Source: Flavobacterium tiangeerense
Lineage (GTDB): Bacteria > Bacteroidota > Bacteroidia > Flavobacteriales > Flavobacteriaceae
Direction: 5' to 3'
NCBI RefSeq assembly: GCF_007830355.1
Contig: NZ_VLKO01000002.1
Span: 186,001 to 250,000 of the forward strand
DNA length: 64,000 nucleotides
This document shows, piece after piece, positions 1-8,009 of this stretch. A model generated the notes under the pieces. It saw nothing but the letters and a program-made list of their open reading frames with translations. It was not told the DNA's origin and searched no databases. Both the position numbers and the translations under genes were made by a program. Each line of letters starts with the position of its first letter. Position 1 is the first letter of the stretch.

Positions 1-354
1 AGAAGTTTTATCAAACAATATATTGAAAACGGGGGTATTGTACTAGATGAAAGCTACATTGCAAGCACTACTGAAACAGAAACTATCAAGGCGCAAGAGT
101 TTGATAATTTAGACACCACGTCGCAACAAATTATAAATATTTTAGAAGAATATGTAAAACCAGCTGTTCAGGCTGATGGAGGTAATATAGCTTTTGACTC
201 GTACAATGAGGAGGAAAAACTGGTAAAAGTTATTTTACAAGGAGCTTGTAGTGGTTGTCCATCATCAACTTTTACTTTAAAAAGCGGTATCGAAAACATG
301 TTAAAAAGCATGCTAAATGACGAAAGTATCAAAGTAGAAGCCGTTAATGCATAA
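1..354 (+). CDS. NifU-like Fe-S scaffold protein, C-terminal part (partial)
   Basis: This reading frame is open from the first base and stops with TAA at 352-354, so the start lies outside the window. The visible 117 residues end in a NifU C-terminal (Nfu) domain. It has the CxxC pair in the context GACSGCPSS, which in this family binds a transferable [4Fe-4S] cluster that is passed to client enzymes in the cytoplasm. The stretch before it (about residues 1-40) would be the end of the Nfu N-terminal domain or a linker. A strong hairpin terminator follows about 60 bp downstream. Assignment to the Nfu family is secure; the exact subtype is not visible. Confidence 0.88.
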   Translation, partial: RSFIKQYIENGGIVLDESYIASTTETETIKAQEFDNLDTTSQQIINILEEYVKPAVQADGGNIAFDSYNEEEKLVKVILQGACSGCPSSTFTLKSGIENMLKSMLNDESIKVEAVNA

Positions 355-414
355 GTACTTTTACTATGGTTTAGCATAGATTAAACCCTAGAGTATTATA
401 AACTTTATTTATTT

Positions 415-444
415 AAAAAAGCGTTTCTATCGAAGCGCTTTTTT
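415..444 (+). terminator. Rho-independent terminator after the NifU-like gene
   Basis: A 13-bp stem (415-427 with 432-444, one G-U pair) closes a 4-nt loop and ends in a run of six T. The left arm starts with six A, so it could also work on the other strand. The rest of the 355-672 intergenic stretch is AT-rich. I see no gene or confident promoter in it. Confidence 0.85.
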
Positions 445-672
445 GTGTTTTATATAGAATATAAAGTAGTGGCACGATTCAAATTCTCATTCCAATTAAA
501 ATAAAAGGTCTGGTTATTCCCAAAATCAACATCCTACAAAATGAGTAAAATCAATACTTTTGACAAATAACATACATTTCACAACTGATTTTCAATAAAT
601 TATTAATAATAGGTTAAACTATAATTGAAAAAAAATCACTAACATTGTAGGACTAATCAAATAAAAAATACC

Positions 673-1191
673 ATGGGACTAACCTCTTTTTTTAAAAATT
701 TATTTGGCTCTGCCAAAGAAACCACGACTGAATTGGCCAATAAAGCCGAAGCAACACTAGAACAAGCAAAAGCAAATGCTGCACCTTACCTAGATAAAGC
801 CGAAGATTTTATTGAAGACAAACTAGAGCAAGCCAAAGAAGCTGCAGCTCCTTACCTTGAAAAGGCAGAAAACTTTGCCGAAGAAACCATTGATAAAGTT
901 AAAGTACACGCAGCACCTATTGTTGATAAAGCAGAAGAGTTTGCTGGACAAGCAAAAGAAAAAGTAGCTGAATTTGCTGATAAAGCCGAAGAAACTTTAG
1001 AAAACCTTACGGATACTGTAAAAGAAAAATTGAATCACACTAGCGATGCAATTGCTGACGGTACCGAAGATGCCAAAAAAGCGATTGAAAATACAACTGA
1101 GAAAACTGTAGCTTTAGCTGACGACGGAAAAGAAATTGCTAAAACAGAAATAAAAGAAGTTGTAAATAAAATCGAAGAAGACGCAGATTAA
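673..1191 (+). CDS. LEA/YtxH-like repetitive helical protein
   Basis: A 172-residue, highly charged protein rich in Ala, Glu and Lys, with almost no aromatic residues after the first 15. Residues about 35-100 hold three imperfect copies of a 22-24 residue unit centred on the pattern AAPxxxKAExF. The whole chain should form amphipathic helix or coiled coil. The first residues (MGLTSFFKNLFG) are hydrophobic and amphipathic and could bind a membrane. There is no signal peptide or catalytic motif. Proteins of this make-up (YtxH, apolipoprotein-like or LEA-like) are often stress induced, but the role here is inferred only. The gene has its own terminator and sits directly upstream of an MscS channel, which fits an osmotic or envelope-stress setting. 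Confidence 0.7.
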   Translation: MGLTSFFKNLFGSAKETTTELANKAEATLEQAKANAAPYLDKAEDFIEDKLEQAKEAAAPYLEKAENFAEETIDKVKVHAAPIVDKAEEFAGQAKEKVAEFADKAEETLENLTDTVKEKLNHTSDAIADGTEDAKKAIENTTEKTVALADDGKEIAKTEIKEVVNKIEEDAD

Positions 1192-1234
1192 TTTAATAAA
1201 AAGTAAAATAATTGTATTTTTGACCCACAAATCC

Positions 1235-1262
1235 AACCTTCTCGTATTGAGAAGGTTTTTTA
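1235..1262 (+). terminator. Hairpin terminator between the LEA-like gene and mscS
   Basis: A 9-bp perfect stem (1235-1243 with 1249-1257), 5-nt loop and T-rich tail. It lies only 11 bp before the mscS start. The best match to a -7 element for mscS (TATTTTTG, 1215-1222) is upstream of it, so the hairpin may lie in the mscS leader. Confidence 0.85.
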
Positions 1263-1272
1263 TTTTACAAAT

Positions 1273-2109
1273 ATGAATCTAGACCCAAACCAAATCACTA
1301 GCTACGCCAATACTTTTGCGCAAGTATTAATTGATTATTCCCCAAAATTAATATCGGCATTTATTATCCTAATTGCTGGATTATACATCATCCGATTAAT
1401 CAATCGATTTATCAGGACCTTAATGGTCAAGAGAGACCTAGACCCCACTCTAACACGGTTTTTAGCTGATATTTTACTTTGGGTTTTACGAGTAATTTTG
1501 TTTGTATCGTTTATCTCTAAATTAGGGATTGAAACATCCTCTTTTGTTGCAATTTTAGGAGCCATGGGACTTGCCGTGGGACTGTCATTACAAGGATCTC
1601 TTTCAAATTTTGCAGGTGGAATGTTGATAATTCTATTCAAACCCTTTCGTGTCAATGACACAATAGAAGCACAAGGTGTAACAGGAACTGTAAGTGAAAT
1701 ACAAATTTTTGTTACCAAATTAATTACAGGTAACAATCAAACTATTTTTGTTCCTAACGGTGCCTTATCAAATGGAAATATCATTAACTATTCTATGGAA
1801 AAAATTAGAAGAGCTGACTTAACTATTGCAATATCCTATGACACCAATATTAAAATTGCGAAAGACATCATAACTAAAGTTTTGGAAAACAACCCTAAGG
1901 TTTTAAAAACACCAGAAGCCGAAGTTGCTGTCAAAATATTAACAGACAATGCAATTCAACTTGCTGTTAGACCATGGGCAACAAATGAGGATTTTGGAAA
2001 TGTATGTGCAGAAACGCTTCAAGGATGCAAAGAAGCCTTTGATATTGCCGGAATTACTATGCAACCGTTTGTTAAAGAGTCTTCGTTTACATCAAACACT
2101 GCAACCTAA
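1273..2109 (+). CDS. MscS-family small-conductance mechanosensitive channel
   Basis: 278 residues, the usual size of a minimal MscS. There are three predicted transmembrane helices: about residues 17-42, 68-90 and a Gly/Ala-rich third helix around 92-125 containing GAMGLAVGLSLQGSLSNFAGG. That third helix is the pore-lining signature of the family. It is followed by the beta domain (FKPFRVNDTIE, then FVPNGALSNGNIINYS) and a C-terminal alpha/beta domain. The channel sits in the inner membrane and releases solutes on hypo-osmotic shock. The gene is convergent with tsaB, with only 16 bp between the stops. Its likely terminator lies inside the tsaB 3' end. Confidence 0.93.
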   Translation: MNLDPNQITSYANTFAQVLIDYSPKLISAFIILIAGLYIIRLINRFIRTLMVKRDLDPTLTRFLADILLWVLRVILFVSFISKLGIETSSFVAILGAMGLAVGLSLQGSLSNFAGGMLIILFKPFRVNDTIEAQGVTGTVSEIQIFVTKLITGNNQTIFVPNGALSNGNIINYSMEKIRRADLTIAISYDTNIKIAKDIITKVLENNPKVLKTPEAEVAVKILTDNAIQLAVRPWATNEDFGNVCAETLQGCKEAFDIAGITMQPFVKESSFTSNTAT

Positions 2110-2125
2110 AACTAGTGAGCATAAT

Positions 2126-2797
2126 TTACTTTTTTTTAGGAGTAGTTATCATAAAGTCTTTCAAATAATAGGGTTCAAAATAAGCGACATCAACAATGTC
2201 GTTTATTTTGAATTTTTCAAAACTAAGAAAACTCATTTCGTTAGCCGAAGGAAAAACTAAAGTTTCTAGAAAAAAATGATTGCTTTTATTGAGTACGCTC
2301 TTGCATTTTACAGTACAGTCTCCCACAAAATACAAATCATCTTGAAGCTCATTAAATGAATTCTCATCTATTATTTGAGCTTGAACTTCCCGCTTTTTTT
2401 CAAGTTTTGAATCAAAAATTGCACTGTATACTTCCATTCTTCGGGCATCAATCATCGGAATAATTAAACCCTTATTAATTTTAGCTTGTGCCGCAAGAGT
2501 TTCCAGCGTATCTATAGCTATTAGTGGAATATCTAGTGCAAAACACAATCCTTTTGCAGCTGATACGCCTATACGCAAACCCGTATAAGAACCTGGACCT
2601 TGACTAACTGCAACGGCAGATAAATCTTTGATATTATAACCTGATTCTTTAAAAATTTCTTCTATAAAAACATGTAGTCGCTCTGCATGTGAGTATCCTT
2701 CTTCTGCAATTTCTTTACAAAGGATTGTTACGCCATCTTTTGCTAATGAAACAGAACAATTCTTAGTAGCGGTTTCAATGTTTAGTATATAACTCAA
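2126..2797 (-). CDS. tsaB: tRNA threonylcarbamoyladenosine biosynthesis protein TsaB
   Basis: 223 residues, normal for TsaB. The ASKHA-type N-terminus (LNIETATKNCSVSL) and the motif SQGPGSYTGLRIG, followed by AAKGL, are diagnostic. TsaB partners TsaD and TsaE to make t6A37 in tRNAs that read ANN codons. It is an inactive homologue of TsaD that serves as a scaffold. No in-frame ATG precedes the conserved N-terminus: the frame starts with TTG at 2797, giving (M)SYILNIE. It is the last gene of a minus-strand set after the adaptor gene, but a large hairpin separates them. Its 3' end carries a 17-bp inverted repeat that probably terminates the opposing mscS. Confidence 0.93.
   Translation of the reverse strand: MSYILNIETATKNCSVSLAKDGVTILCKEIAEEGYSHAERLHVFIEEIFKESGYNIKDLSAVAVSQGPGSYTGLRIGVSAAKGLCFALDIPLIAIDTLETLAAQAKINKGLIIPMIDARRMEVYSAIFDSKLEKKREVQAQIIDENSFNELQDDLYFVGDCTVKCKSVLNKSNHFFLETLVFPSANEMSFLSFEKFKINDIVDVAYFEPYYLKDFMITTPKKK
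2174..2217 (+). terminator. Probable mscS terminator inside the tsaB coding region
   Basis: A 17-bp stem (2174-2190 with 2196-2212, one G-U pair) with a 5-nt loop is followed by TTTTT on the plus strand. It lies about 65 bp past the mscS stop, within the last 30 codons of the opposing tsaB. Confidence 0.7.
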
Positions 2798-2813
2798 TTT
2801 GGTTTTTGTTTAA

Positions 2814-2857
2814 ATTAAAAATCACAATCACAAAATTAGATTTTATGATTGTGATTT
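2814..2857 (-). terminator. Long hairpin terminator after the adaptor gene
   Basis: A 12-bp stem (2819-2830 with 2846-2857), one mismatch, then five more pairs and a TAG loop. On the minus strand it is followed by a U-rich tail. It separates the adaptor/TolC pair from tsaB. Confidence 0.75.
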
Positions 2858-2877
2858 CAAAATGGTAAGGATAATGA

Positions 2878-4185
2878 TTACTTCTTATCCTTGTCCTTTT
2901 TATCTTTATCAGTAGCAATTGCCACTTTATCTCCTGAGTTTAGTTCTTTTGTAACTGTGGCATAAGGCCCTGTAATAATTACATCTCCTTTTTTTAAGCC
3001 AGTCAGGATTTCAATATTAGTATCGTCTTGAATTCCAGTTTTTATGATTCTAATTTTTGCTTTATCTCCTACTTTAACAAAAACACATTCAAATTTTTTA
3101 TCGCTTTTTGGGGCAGCATCTTTTTGATCCTCACTTGTATCCTCAACTTTTATTTCTTTTACGGCAGCAGTATCTGATTTTACTACAACTGCACTAATTG
3201 GAACAGCAAGTACATTGCTTCTTGTTTCAGTAATAATATCTACCGTAGCTGTCATTCCTGGTCTAAAAGGAGAGTACGTATTTGGTTTCCCTTCTAATAA
3301 ATCTTCGTACGATTCTTTCAATATTCTTACTTTAACTTTAAAATTAGTTACTTGATCTGCTGTCAAGGCTGAACTTGCTGAATTTGAAATGCTTGTAACA
3401 ACACCTTTGAATTGTTTTTTTAGATATGCATCTACTTCAACATTAGCCTCATCTCCAACTTTAATTTTTACAATGTCATTCTCATTAACATCTACTTCAA
3501 CCTCCATATTATTCAAGTTGGCCACTCTCAAAATTTCGGTTCCTGTCATTTGTTGTGTACCTAAAACACGCTCTCCTAATTCTACATTCAACATAGAAAT
3601 AGTTCCGTCAGCAGGCGCATAAATAGTTGTACGTCCTAGATTATCTTTGGCTTCATTTACTGTCGCTGAGGCGCTTTGAACGTTGTAATAAGCTGATTGT
3701 TTTGATGCTTTTGCAACTTCAAACGAAGCAATAGCCTTGTCCCAATCCGACTTTGAAATGATTCCTTTATCAAACAATGTTTTGTTTCTATCGTAATTTG
3801 CTTTTGATTCTTTGAATGAAGCATCTGCTTGACTTAAACTTGCTTTAGTTCCGGATAAGTTAGATACTGATCTGTTGTAACCAGACGTGTATAAATCTGG
3901 ATTGATCTTCACTAGTAAATCTCCTTTTTTCACTACTTGCCCTTCTTTTACATTTAAGGCTATGATTTCTCCCGAAACTTCAGAAGAAATTTTAACTTCA
4001 ATTTCTGGCTGTATTTTTCCAGTAGCAGATACCGTTTCAATTATTGTAGATGGAATTACTTGTGCGGTTTCTATCTCAGTACCTACATCTTTTTTACCTA
4101 TAACCCCAGACTTAGAAAGAGCAATTAAACCCGCAATAATTACTACTGCCCCACCTATTAGAATATAAACTGTTTTTTTTGACAT
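2878..4185 (-). CDS. Periplasmic adaptor of a tripartite efflux system (HlyD/MacA-like)
   Basis: 435 residues. One N-terminal membrane helix (about 5-24) is followed by a biotinyl-lipoyl-like segment (EVSGEIIALNVKEGQVVKKGD), a long coiled-coil hairpin (about 100-185), the second lipoyl half (APADGTISMLNVELGERV), a beta-barrel region and a membrane-proximal domain. An acidic/lysine insert interrupts the last domain around 355-380, and the protein ends in a Lys/Asp-rich tail. Such adaptors link an inner-membrane pump to a TolC channel in the periplasm. It lies 5 bp after the TolC-type gene, so the two are cotranscribed. No RND or MacB pump gene is in the window, so the substrate is unknown. Confidence 0.9.
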   Translation of the reverse strand: MSKKTVYILIGGAVVIIAGLIALSKSGVIGKKDVGTEIETAQVIPSTIIETVSATGKIQPEIEVKISSEVSGEIIALNVKEGQVVKKGDLLVKINPDLYTSGYNRSVSNLSGTKASLSQADASFKESKANYDRNKTLFDKGIISKSDWDKAIASFEVAKASKQSAYYNVQSASATVNEAKDNLGRTTIYAPADGTISMLNVELGERVLGTQQMTGTEILRVANLNNMEVEVDVNENDIVKIKVGDEANVEVDAYLKKQFKGVVTSISNSASSALTADQVTNFKVKVRILKESYEDLLEGKPNTYSPFRPGMTATVDIITETRSNVLAVPISAVVVKSDTAAVKEIKVEDTSEDQKDAAPKSDKKFECVFVKVGDKAKIRIIKTGIQDDTNIEILTGLKKGDVIITGPYATVTKELNSGDKVAIATDKDKKDKDKK

Positions 4186-4190
4186 AATAA

Positions 4191-5558
4191 TTAGTTTTTG
4201 ATAAGAGGAATTCCGAAATAGAATTCTAATATTTTAATTTTAAAGATATAATCGTATTTGGTTCTCAATACTTCAGATTGTGCATTAGTAAGCAATGTTT
4301 GGGCTTGATTGTAATCAAATGAGTTCATTAACCCAACATTATAACGTTCTTTAGCATAATCAACCGCTCCTTGTCTAGCCTCAACAGCAATTACAGCAGA
4401 TTCGTATGACTTTAAGGCGCCTTTAGCATCAGTAAATGCAGTAAAAACATTTCTTTGCAAATCCAAATCTTGTTGTTCTACGGCAATTTTCGATCGTTCT
4501 AAACTCACTTTGGAACGCTCTACATTGTTTCTAACAGAAAACCCATTAAATATTGGTATTGATAATTGTGCTCCAAAAGACTGTCCTTTATTATCGCTAA
4601 ACTGATTGAAAAATGGGGCTGCATTTCGGGTACCAGTTATATTTCCCATGTTATTAAAAACAGGAACATCAGCATATGAAACCCTACTATTAAAACTGTA
4701 GAAACCCTGTAAAGTAGGCTGAAAAGCTCCTTTTGCAATGTCCACATTTTTTTGGGCAATCTCTAAGTTAGTTCGAGCAATTTTCAATTCTGTTCTGCCT
4801 TCTATCGCTTTATTATAAATAGCACTTGGAGTTTGAGCCATAATATTATTCTCATCTCTCATATTAGTGTCATCTACAACATCAAAATTTTCAAAATCTT
4901 TAAGCTGTAGTAACTGCGCTAAACTTAATTTTGAGATCAATAAAGCATTATCAGCAACTATAACATTCTGATTATTCTGAGCAACGGTAGCTTTTATATC
5001 CAATAAATCTCCTCGAGGAATAGATCCAGCTTTAACTAATTCTTCTGAACGTGCATATTGCTTTTCATTGATTCCCAATTGTTCCTTTTGTACTTTTAAA
5101 TTTTCTTTATTAAAAAGAACCTGCAAAAAAGCATTGGCAACATTCAAAGCGATATCCTCCTGCATTTTTAACAATTGATATTTGGCTGCCACTATGGAAA
5201 GATTGGCTTTACGAAGCGTGTTCTGATTTTGCAATCCTTTATAAATATCAATACCTACATTAGCACCAGCTGAAGTAAACTGGGTTGTTTGATTTCTCAA
5301 TAAACCAGTGGTAATATCCTGATTCAAACCAATGTTCCAAGAGTGAGAAGCACTGGCATTCAATGAAGGTAAAAAATTACCAATAGCACCTCTCTTATCA
5401 ATCAATGCCGTTTTAGTATCTAGAGCGGATTGTTTAATTGAGATGTTGTTTTGAATGGCGTAGTTCACACATTCTTGCAATGTCCACTTTTTGGCTTGTC
5501 CCTGAACAGACAATCCTACAAGAACAATGAATAAACTAAAAAAACTCTTTTTTTTCAT
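4191..5558 (-). CDS. TolC-family outer membrane efflux protein
   Basis: 455 residues with a signal peptide (MKKKSFFSLFIVLVGLSVQGQA). Two tandem OEP domains are rich in Asn, Gln and Leu heptads (ALDTKTALIDKRGAIGNFLPSLNAS and a similar second half from about 235). The repeat RNNVERSKVSLERSKIAVEQ is typical of the helical barrel, as is the C-terminal YNVGLMNSFDYNQAQ. It forms a trimeric outer-membrane channel with a periplasmic tunnel. It is the first gene of the pair with the adaptor and is divergent from the DUF4403 gene, with 190 bp between them. Confidence 0.92.
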   Translation of the reverse strand: MKKKSFFSLFIVLVGLSVQGQAKKWTLQECVNYAIQNNISIKQSALDTKTALIDKRGAIGNFLPSLNASASHSWNIGLNQDITTGLLRNQTTQFTSAGANVGIDIYKGLQNQNTLRKANLSIVAAKYQLLKMQEDIALNVANAFLQVLFNKENLKVQKEQLGINEKQYARSEELVKAGSIPRGDLLDIKATVAQNNQNVIVADNALLISKLSLAQLLQLKDFENFDVVDDTNMRDENNIMAQTPSAIYNKAIEGRTELKIARTNLEIAQKNVDIAKGAFQPTLQGFYSFNSRVSYADVPVFNNMGNITGTRNAAPFFNQFSDNKGQSFGAQLSIPIFNGFSVRNNVERSKVSLERSKIAVEQQDLDLQRNVFTAFTDAKGALKSYESAVIAVEARQGAVDYAKERYNVGLMNSFDYNQAQTLLTNAQSEVLRTKYDYIFKIKILEFYFGIPLIKN

Positions 5559-5722
5559 ATTTTTTTAAATAATTGTCTGACTTATGGGTCAAACACATTT
5601 AACTTAGTTTAATTACAATCTCTGAAACTCCAAAGTATAGCCTTTCCAAATCAATAATTAAACAATAAGACTTTCGTTCGTAGCATTTGTTACAAAAAAT
5701 CATAAAAAAAGAATTGTTTTAC

Positions 5723-5730
5723 TAATTTTG
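5723..5730 (+). promoter_or_regulatory. -7 element TAATTTTG for the DUF4403 gene
   Basis: Matches the Bacteroidota -7 consensus TAnnTTTG, 18 bp upstream of the ATG. I see no TTG at the expected 18-20 bp spacing, so the call is tentative. Confidence 0.45.
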
Positions 5731-5748
5731 TTTTCTAAAATAAAATAA

Positions 5749-7149
5749 ATGTACGCATTCTATCGAATCATTTTCGTTTTTACAGCTATAATTTCATGTG
5801 GATCTTGCGCTACTACAAACAAGATAAATGCTTTAAAACCCGAGCCAGATGATGCTGTACCATTGGTTTATGAAAACAATCCTTCTTTTATTAATCTTCC
5901 TATTTCGGTCAAGTTAAAAGATATAGAGAATCAAACCAATACAGTTTTAACAGGATTGATCTATGAGGACAACACCATTGAGGACGATGACATTGAAATG
6001 AAAGTTTGGAAACAAGCCCCAATAACAATTACATCTGAAAAAGGAGAAAAAATAAAAACAATTCTTCCTTTAAAAGCTGTAATAAAATACCGAATTGGCA
6101 CCAAAAAAATGGGGATAGAGCTCTATGATACTAGAGAGTTTAATTTAGATGGCGTTGTGACTTTATCTAGTGATGTTACCTTAACAAATTGGAAACTAAA
6201 CACTAAAACCGAATTAAAATCACTTGATTGGAACGAAAGTCCCACCATGCTTGTCTTTGATAAAAACGTACCTGTAACCTATCTAATCAATCCTGCAGTC
6301 AAAATATTTAAATCAAAAATTGAACGTAAAATTGACGAAGCCATAGGGAAATCAATGGATTTTAAACCAAATGTCTTGAGTGCATTAGAAAAAATCACCA
6401 CTCCTTTTTTAATGAATGACACGTATGAAAGTTGGTTACGAATTGTCCCCTTAGAGATTTACAGTACCAATGCGACATTAAAAAACGATGCCTTACTTAT
6501 AGAAATGGGAATGAAGTGCAATATGGAAACTTTTATAGGGAAACAACCTGAATCAAAGTTTAACGCCTCTAAGATTGCTCTTAAACCGGTTACCAAAATT
6601 CCTAATGATATAGATGCAAACATTATTGCTATTTCATCCTATCAAGAAGCGTCTAAAATAATGACTAAGAATTTTAAAGGTCAAGAATTTGGATCGGGTT
6701 CCAAAAAAATTCAAGTACAAAACGTGGACATTTGGCATAAAAAAGGAAAAATGATTATTGCATTAGATGTTTTGGGTAGTGTAAATGGCACCTTGTATCT
6801 ATCAGGAATACCTCAATATAATGACAAAACCAAAGAAGTTTATTTTGAAGATCTTGACTATGCCTTGGATACAAAAAACAAATTAATGCGAACCGCAAAC
6901 TGGATGGCTCAAACATTGATCCTGAAAAAAATAAAACAAAGTTGCAGGTATTCTATTCAACCAAACCTTGACGAAGGTCAAAAAAGTATGCTGGGTTATC
7001 TAAAAAACTATTCACCCATGCAGGGCGTATTTGTAAATGGAAAAATAGAAGAAATAGAATTCCAAAAAATACAACTTACAAATCAAGCTATTATAGCATT
7101 TGTAAAAGTAAAAGGAAAAATAAATGTTTCTATCAATGGTTTAAAATAA
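5749..7149 (+). CDS. DUF4403-family lipoprotein
   Basis: 466 residues. The N-terminus carries a lipoprotein signal with a possible lipobox at CGSC or SCAT (about residues 17-21), so the protein should be anchored in the envelope. The body matches the DUF4403 pattern: two lipid-binding-like halves that begin with INLPISVKLKDIE, plus a C-terminal part around KGKINVSI. The function of DUF4403 is not established. Similarity to SMP/BPI-like tubular folds would suggest lipid binding, but that is inference. The gene stands alone, divergent from the TolC gene. Its last codons form half of a 15-bp inverted repeat that likely ends the convergent oxidase operon. Confidence 0.75.
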   Translation: MYAFYRIIFVFTAIISCGSCATTNKINALKPEPDDAVPLVYENNPSFINLPISVKLKDIENQTNTVLTGLIYEDNTIEDDDIEMKVWKQAPITITSEKGEKIKTILPLKAVIKYRIGTKKMGIELYDTREFNLDGVVTLSSDVTLTNWKLNTKTELKSLDWNESPTMLVFDKNVPVTYLINPAVKIFKSKIERKIDEAIGKSMDFKPNVLSALEKITTPFLMNDTYESWLRIVPLEIYSTNATLKNDALLIEMGMKCNMETFIGKQPESKFNASKIALKPVTKIPNDIDANIIAISSYQEASKIMTKNFKGQEFGSGSKKIQVQNVDIWHKKGKMIIALDVLGSVNGTLYLSGIPQYNDKTKEVYFEDLDYALDTKNKLMRTANWMAQTLILKKIKQSCRYSIQPNLDEGQKSMLGYLKNYSPMQGVFVNGKIEEIEFQKIQLTNQAIIAFVKVKGKINVSINGLK

Positions 7150-7165
7150 ACATTGATAGAAACAT
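7114..7165 (-). terminator. Oxidase-assembly operon terminator overlapping the DUF4403 3' end
   Basis: A perfect 15-bp inverted repeat (7124-7138 with 7151-7165) with a 12-nt loop. On the minus strand it is followed by a U-rich tract (complement of 7115-7123). The DUF4403 stop codon (7147-7149) lies in the loop. Confidence 0.7.
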
Positions 7166-7169
7166 CAAA

Positions 7170-7406
7170 TTACGAAGCCTTATTTTTCTTCATTTTATAA
7201 ATCAAATATCCAATAATTGCAACTAGTAAATACGGAATAACCATTAAGTATACAATTCCATCATTTACAGCAGCAGCTTGAGTAGTATTATCACCACTAG
7301 TAAGGGCAGCTCTACACATAGCACATTGTGCATTTACGCTAGCACTCCAAACAAAAGCTATAAATAGGAACCAAAACTTACTCCCGCTAGGATTAATTAA
7401 CTTCAT
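7170..7406 (-). CDS. Small membrane protein with a CxxC motif, oxidase operon
   Basis: I choose the ATG at 7406 (MKLINPSGSK, 78 residues), which follows the purine-rich GAAAG. A start at 7445 would add 13 residues and overlap the upstream gene. The N-terminus is a signal peptide (FWFLFIAFVWSASVNA), after which the mature protein starts with QCAMCRAAL. A single C-terminal membrane helix (about 50-70) and a lysine-rich tail follow. The CxxC would face the periplasm. Position at the end of the SCO/DUF420 cluster suggests a role in copper handling or oxidase assembly, but no function is known to me. Confidence 0.68.
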   Translation of the reverse strand: MKLINPSGSKFWFLFIAFVWSASVNAQCAMCRAALTSGDNTTQAAAVNDGIVYLMVIPYLLVAIIGYLIYKMKKNKAS

Positions 7407-7422
7407 CTTTCTAACTGTAAAA

Positions 7423-8007
7423 TTAATAACTATAATAAGGCGCAATCATCAAATAGACAATAACACCCGTTACTGCAACATAAAGCCAAATAGGGAATGT
7501 GATTTTAGAGATTTTTTTATGAGCAACAAAATCCTGCCCTATTGCTCTAACATAAGTAATCAATACCATTGGTATGATAGCTATAGACAAAATAATGTGA
7601 GTGATTAAAATCAATATGTACACAATACGTAGAGATCCAATACTAACTTTTTCAGACTCTTCCAATAAGCCATTATGGTTACTATCACCAAATACAGTAG
7701 AATCACTAGTCATGTGATAAGCAACATACATCACTAAAAAAGCAAGCGATAAAGCAATGGCTGTTGTCATGAAATACTGATGCCATTTTCTATTACCGTT
7801 TTTAATAGCTACTACAGCAGCTACCAATAAAACAGCCGTTAAACCGTTTGTAGTAGCATATATTGGAGGTAAAAAGGACAATGGAGCTACATCAATTCCA
7901 AAATTTTTTAGTTTAATTTTAAATAAAATAGCTACCACCACAGGAATCACTATAGATACCGCAATGATGTATTTATTGAATTTTTGTTCTAAGGAATTGT
8001 TTCTCAT
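7423..8007 (-). CDS. DUF420 membrane protein (probable oxidase assembly factor)
   Basis: 194 residues with five likely membrane helices: about 14-32, 44-66, 76-96, 126-148 and 170-190. Conserved polar positions typical of DUF420 are present: HQYFMTT in the second loop, YHMTSD, and a His in the fourth helix (LITHIILS). DUF420 proteins (YozB/CtaM-like) sit beside cytochrome oxidase genes, and related proteins are needed for maturation of heme-copper oxidases. The gene begins 2 bp after the SCO stop codon, so they share a transcript. Confidence 0.85.
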   Translation of the reverse strand: MRNNSLEQKFNKYIIAVSIVIPVVVAILFKIKLKNFGIDVAPLSFLPPIYATTNGLTAVLLVAAVVAIKNGNRKWHQYFMTTAIALSLAFLVMYVAYHMTSDSTVFGDSNHNGLLEESEKVSIGSLRIVYILILITHIILSIAIIPMVLITYVRAIGQDFVAHKKISKITFPIWLYVAVTGVIVYLMIAPYYSY

Positions 8008-8009
8008 AT

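Noticed and set aside
1335..1736. 133-codon open frame opposite mscS
   Set aside because: It mirrors the mscS frame, has no domain or signal, and mscS is clearly the real gene.
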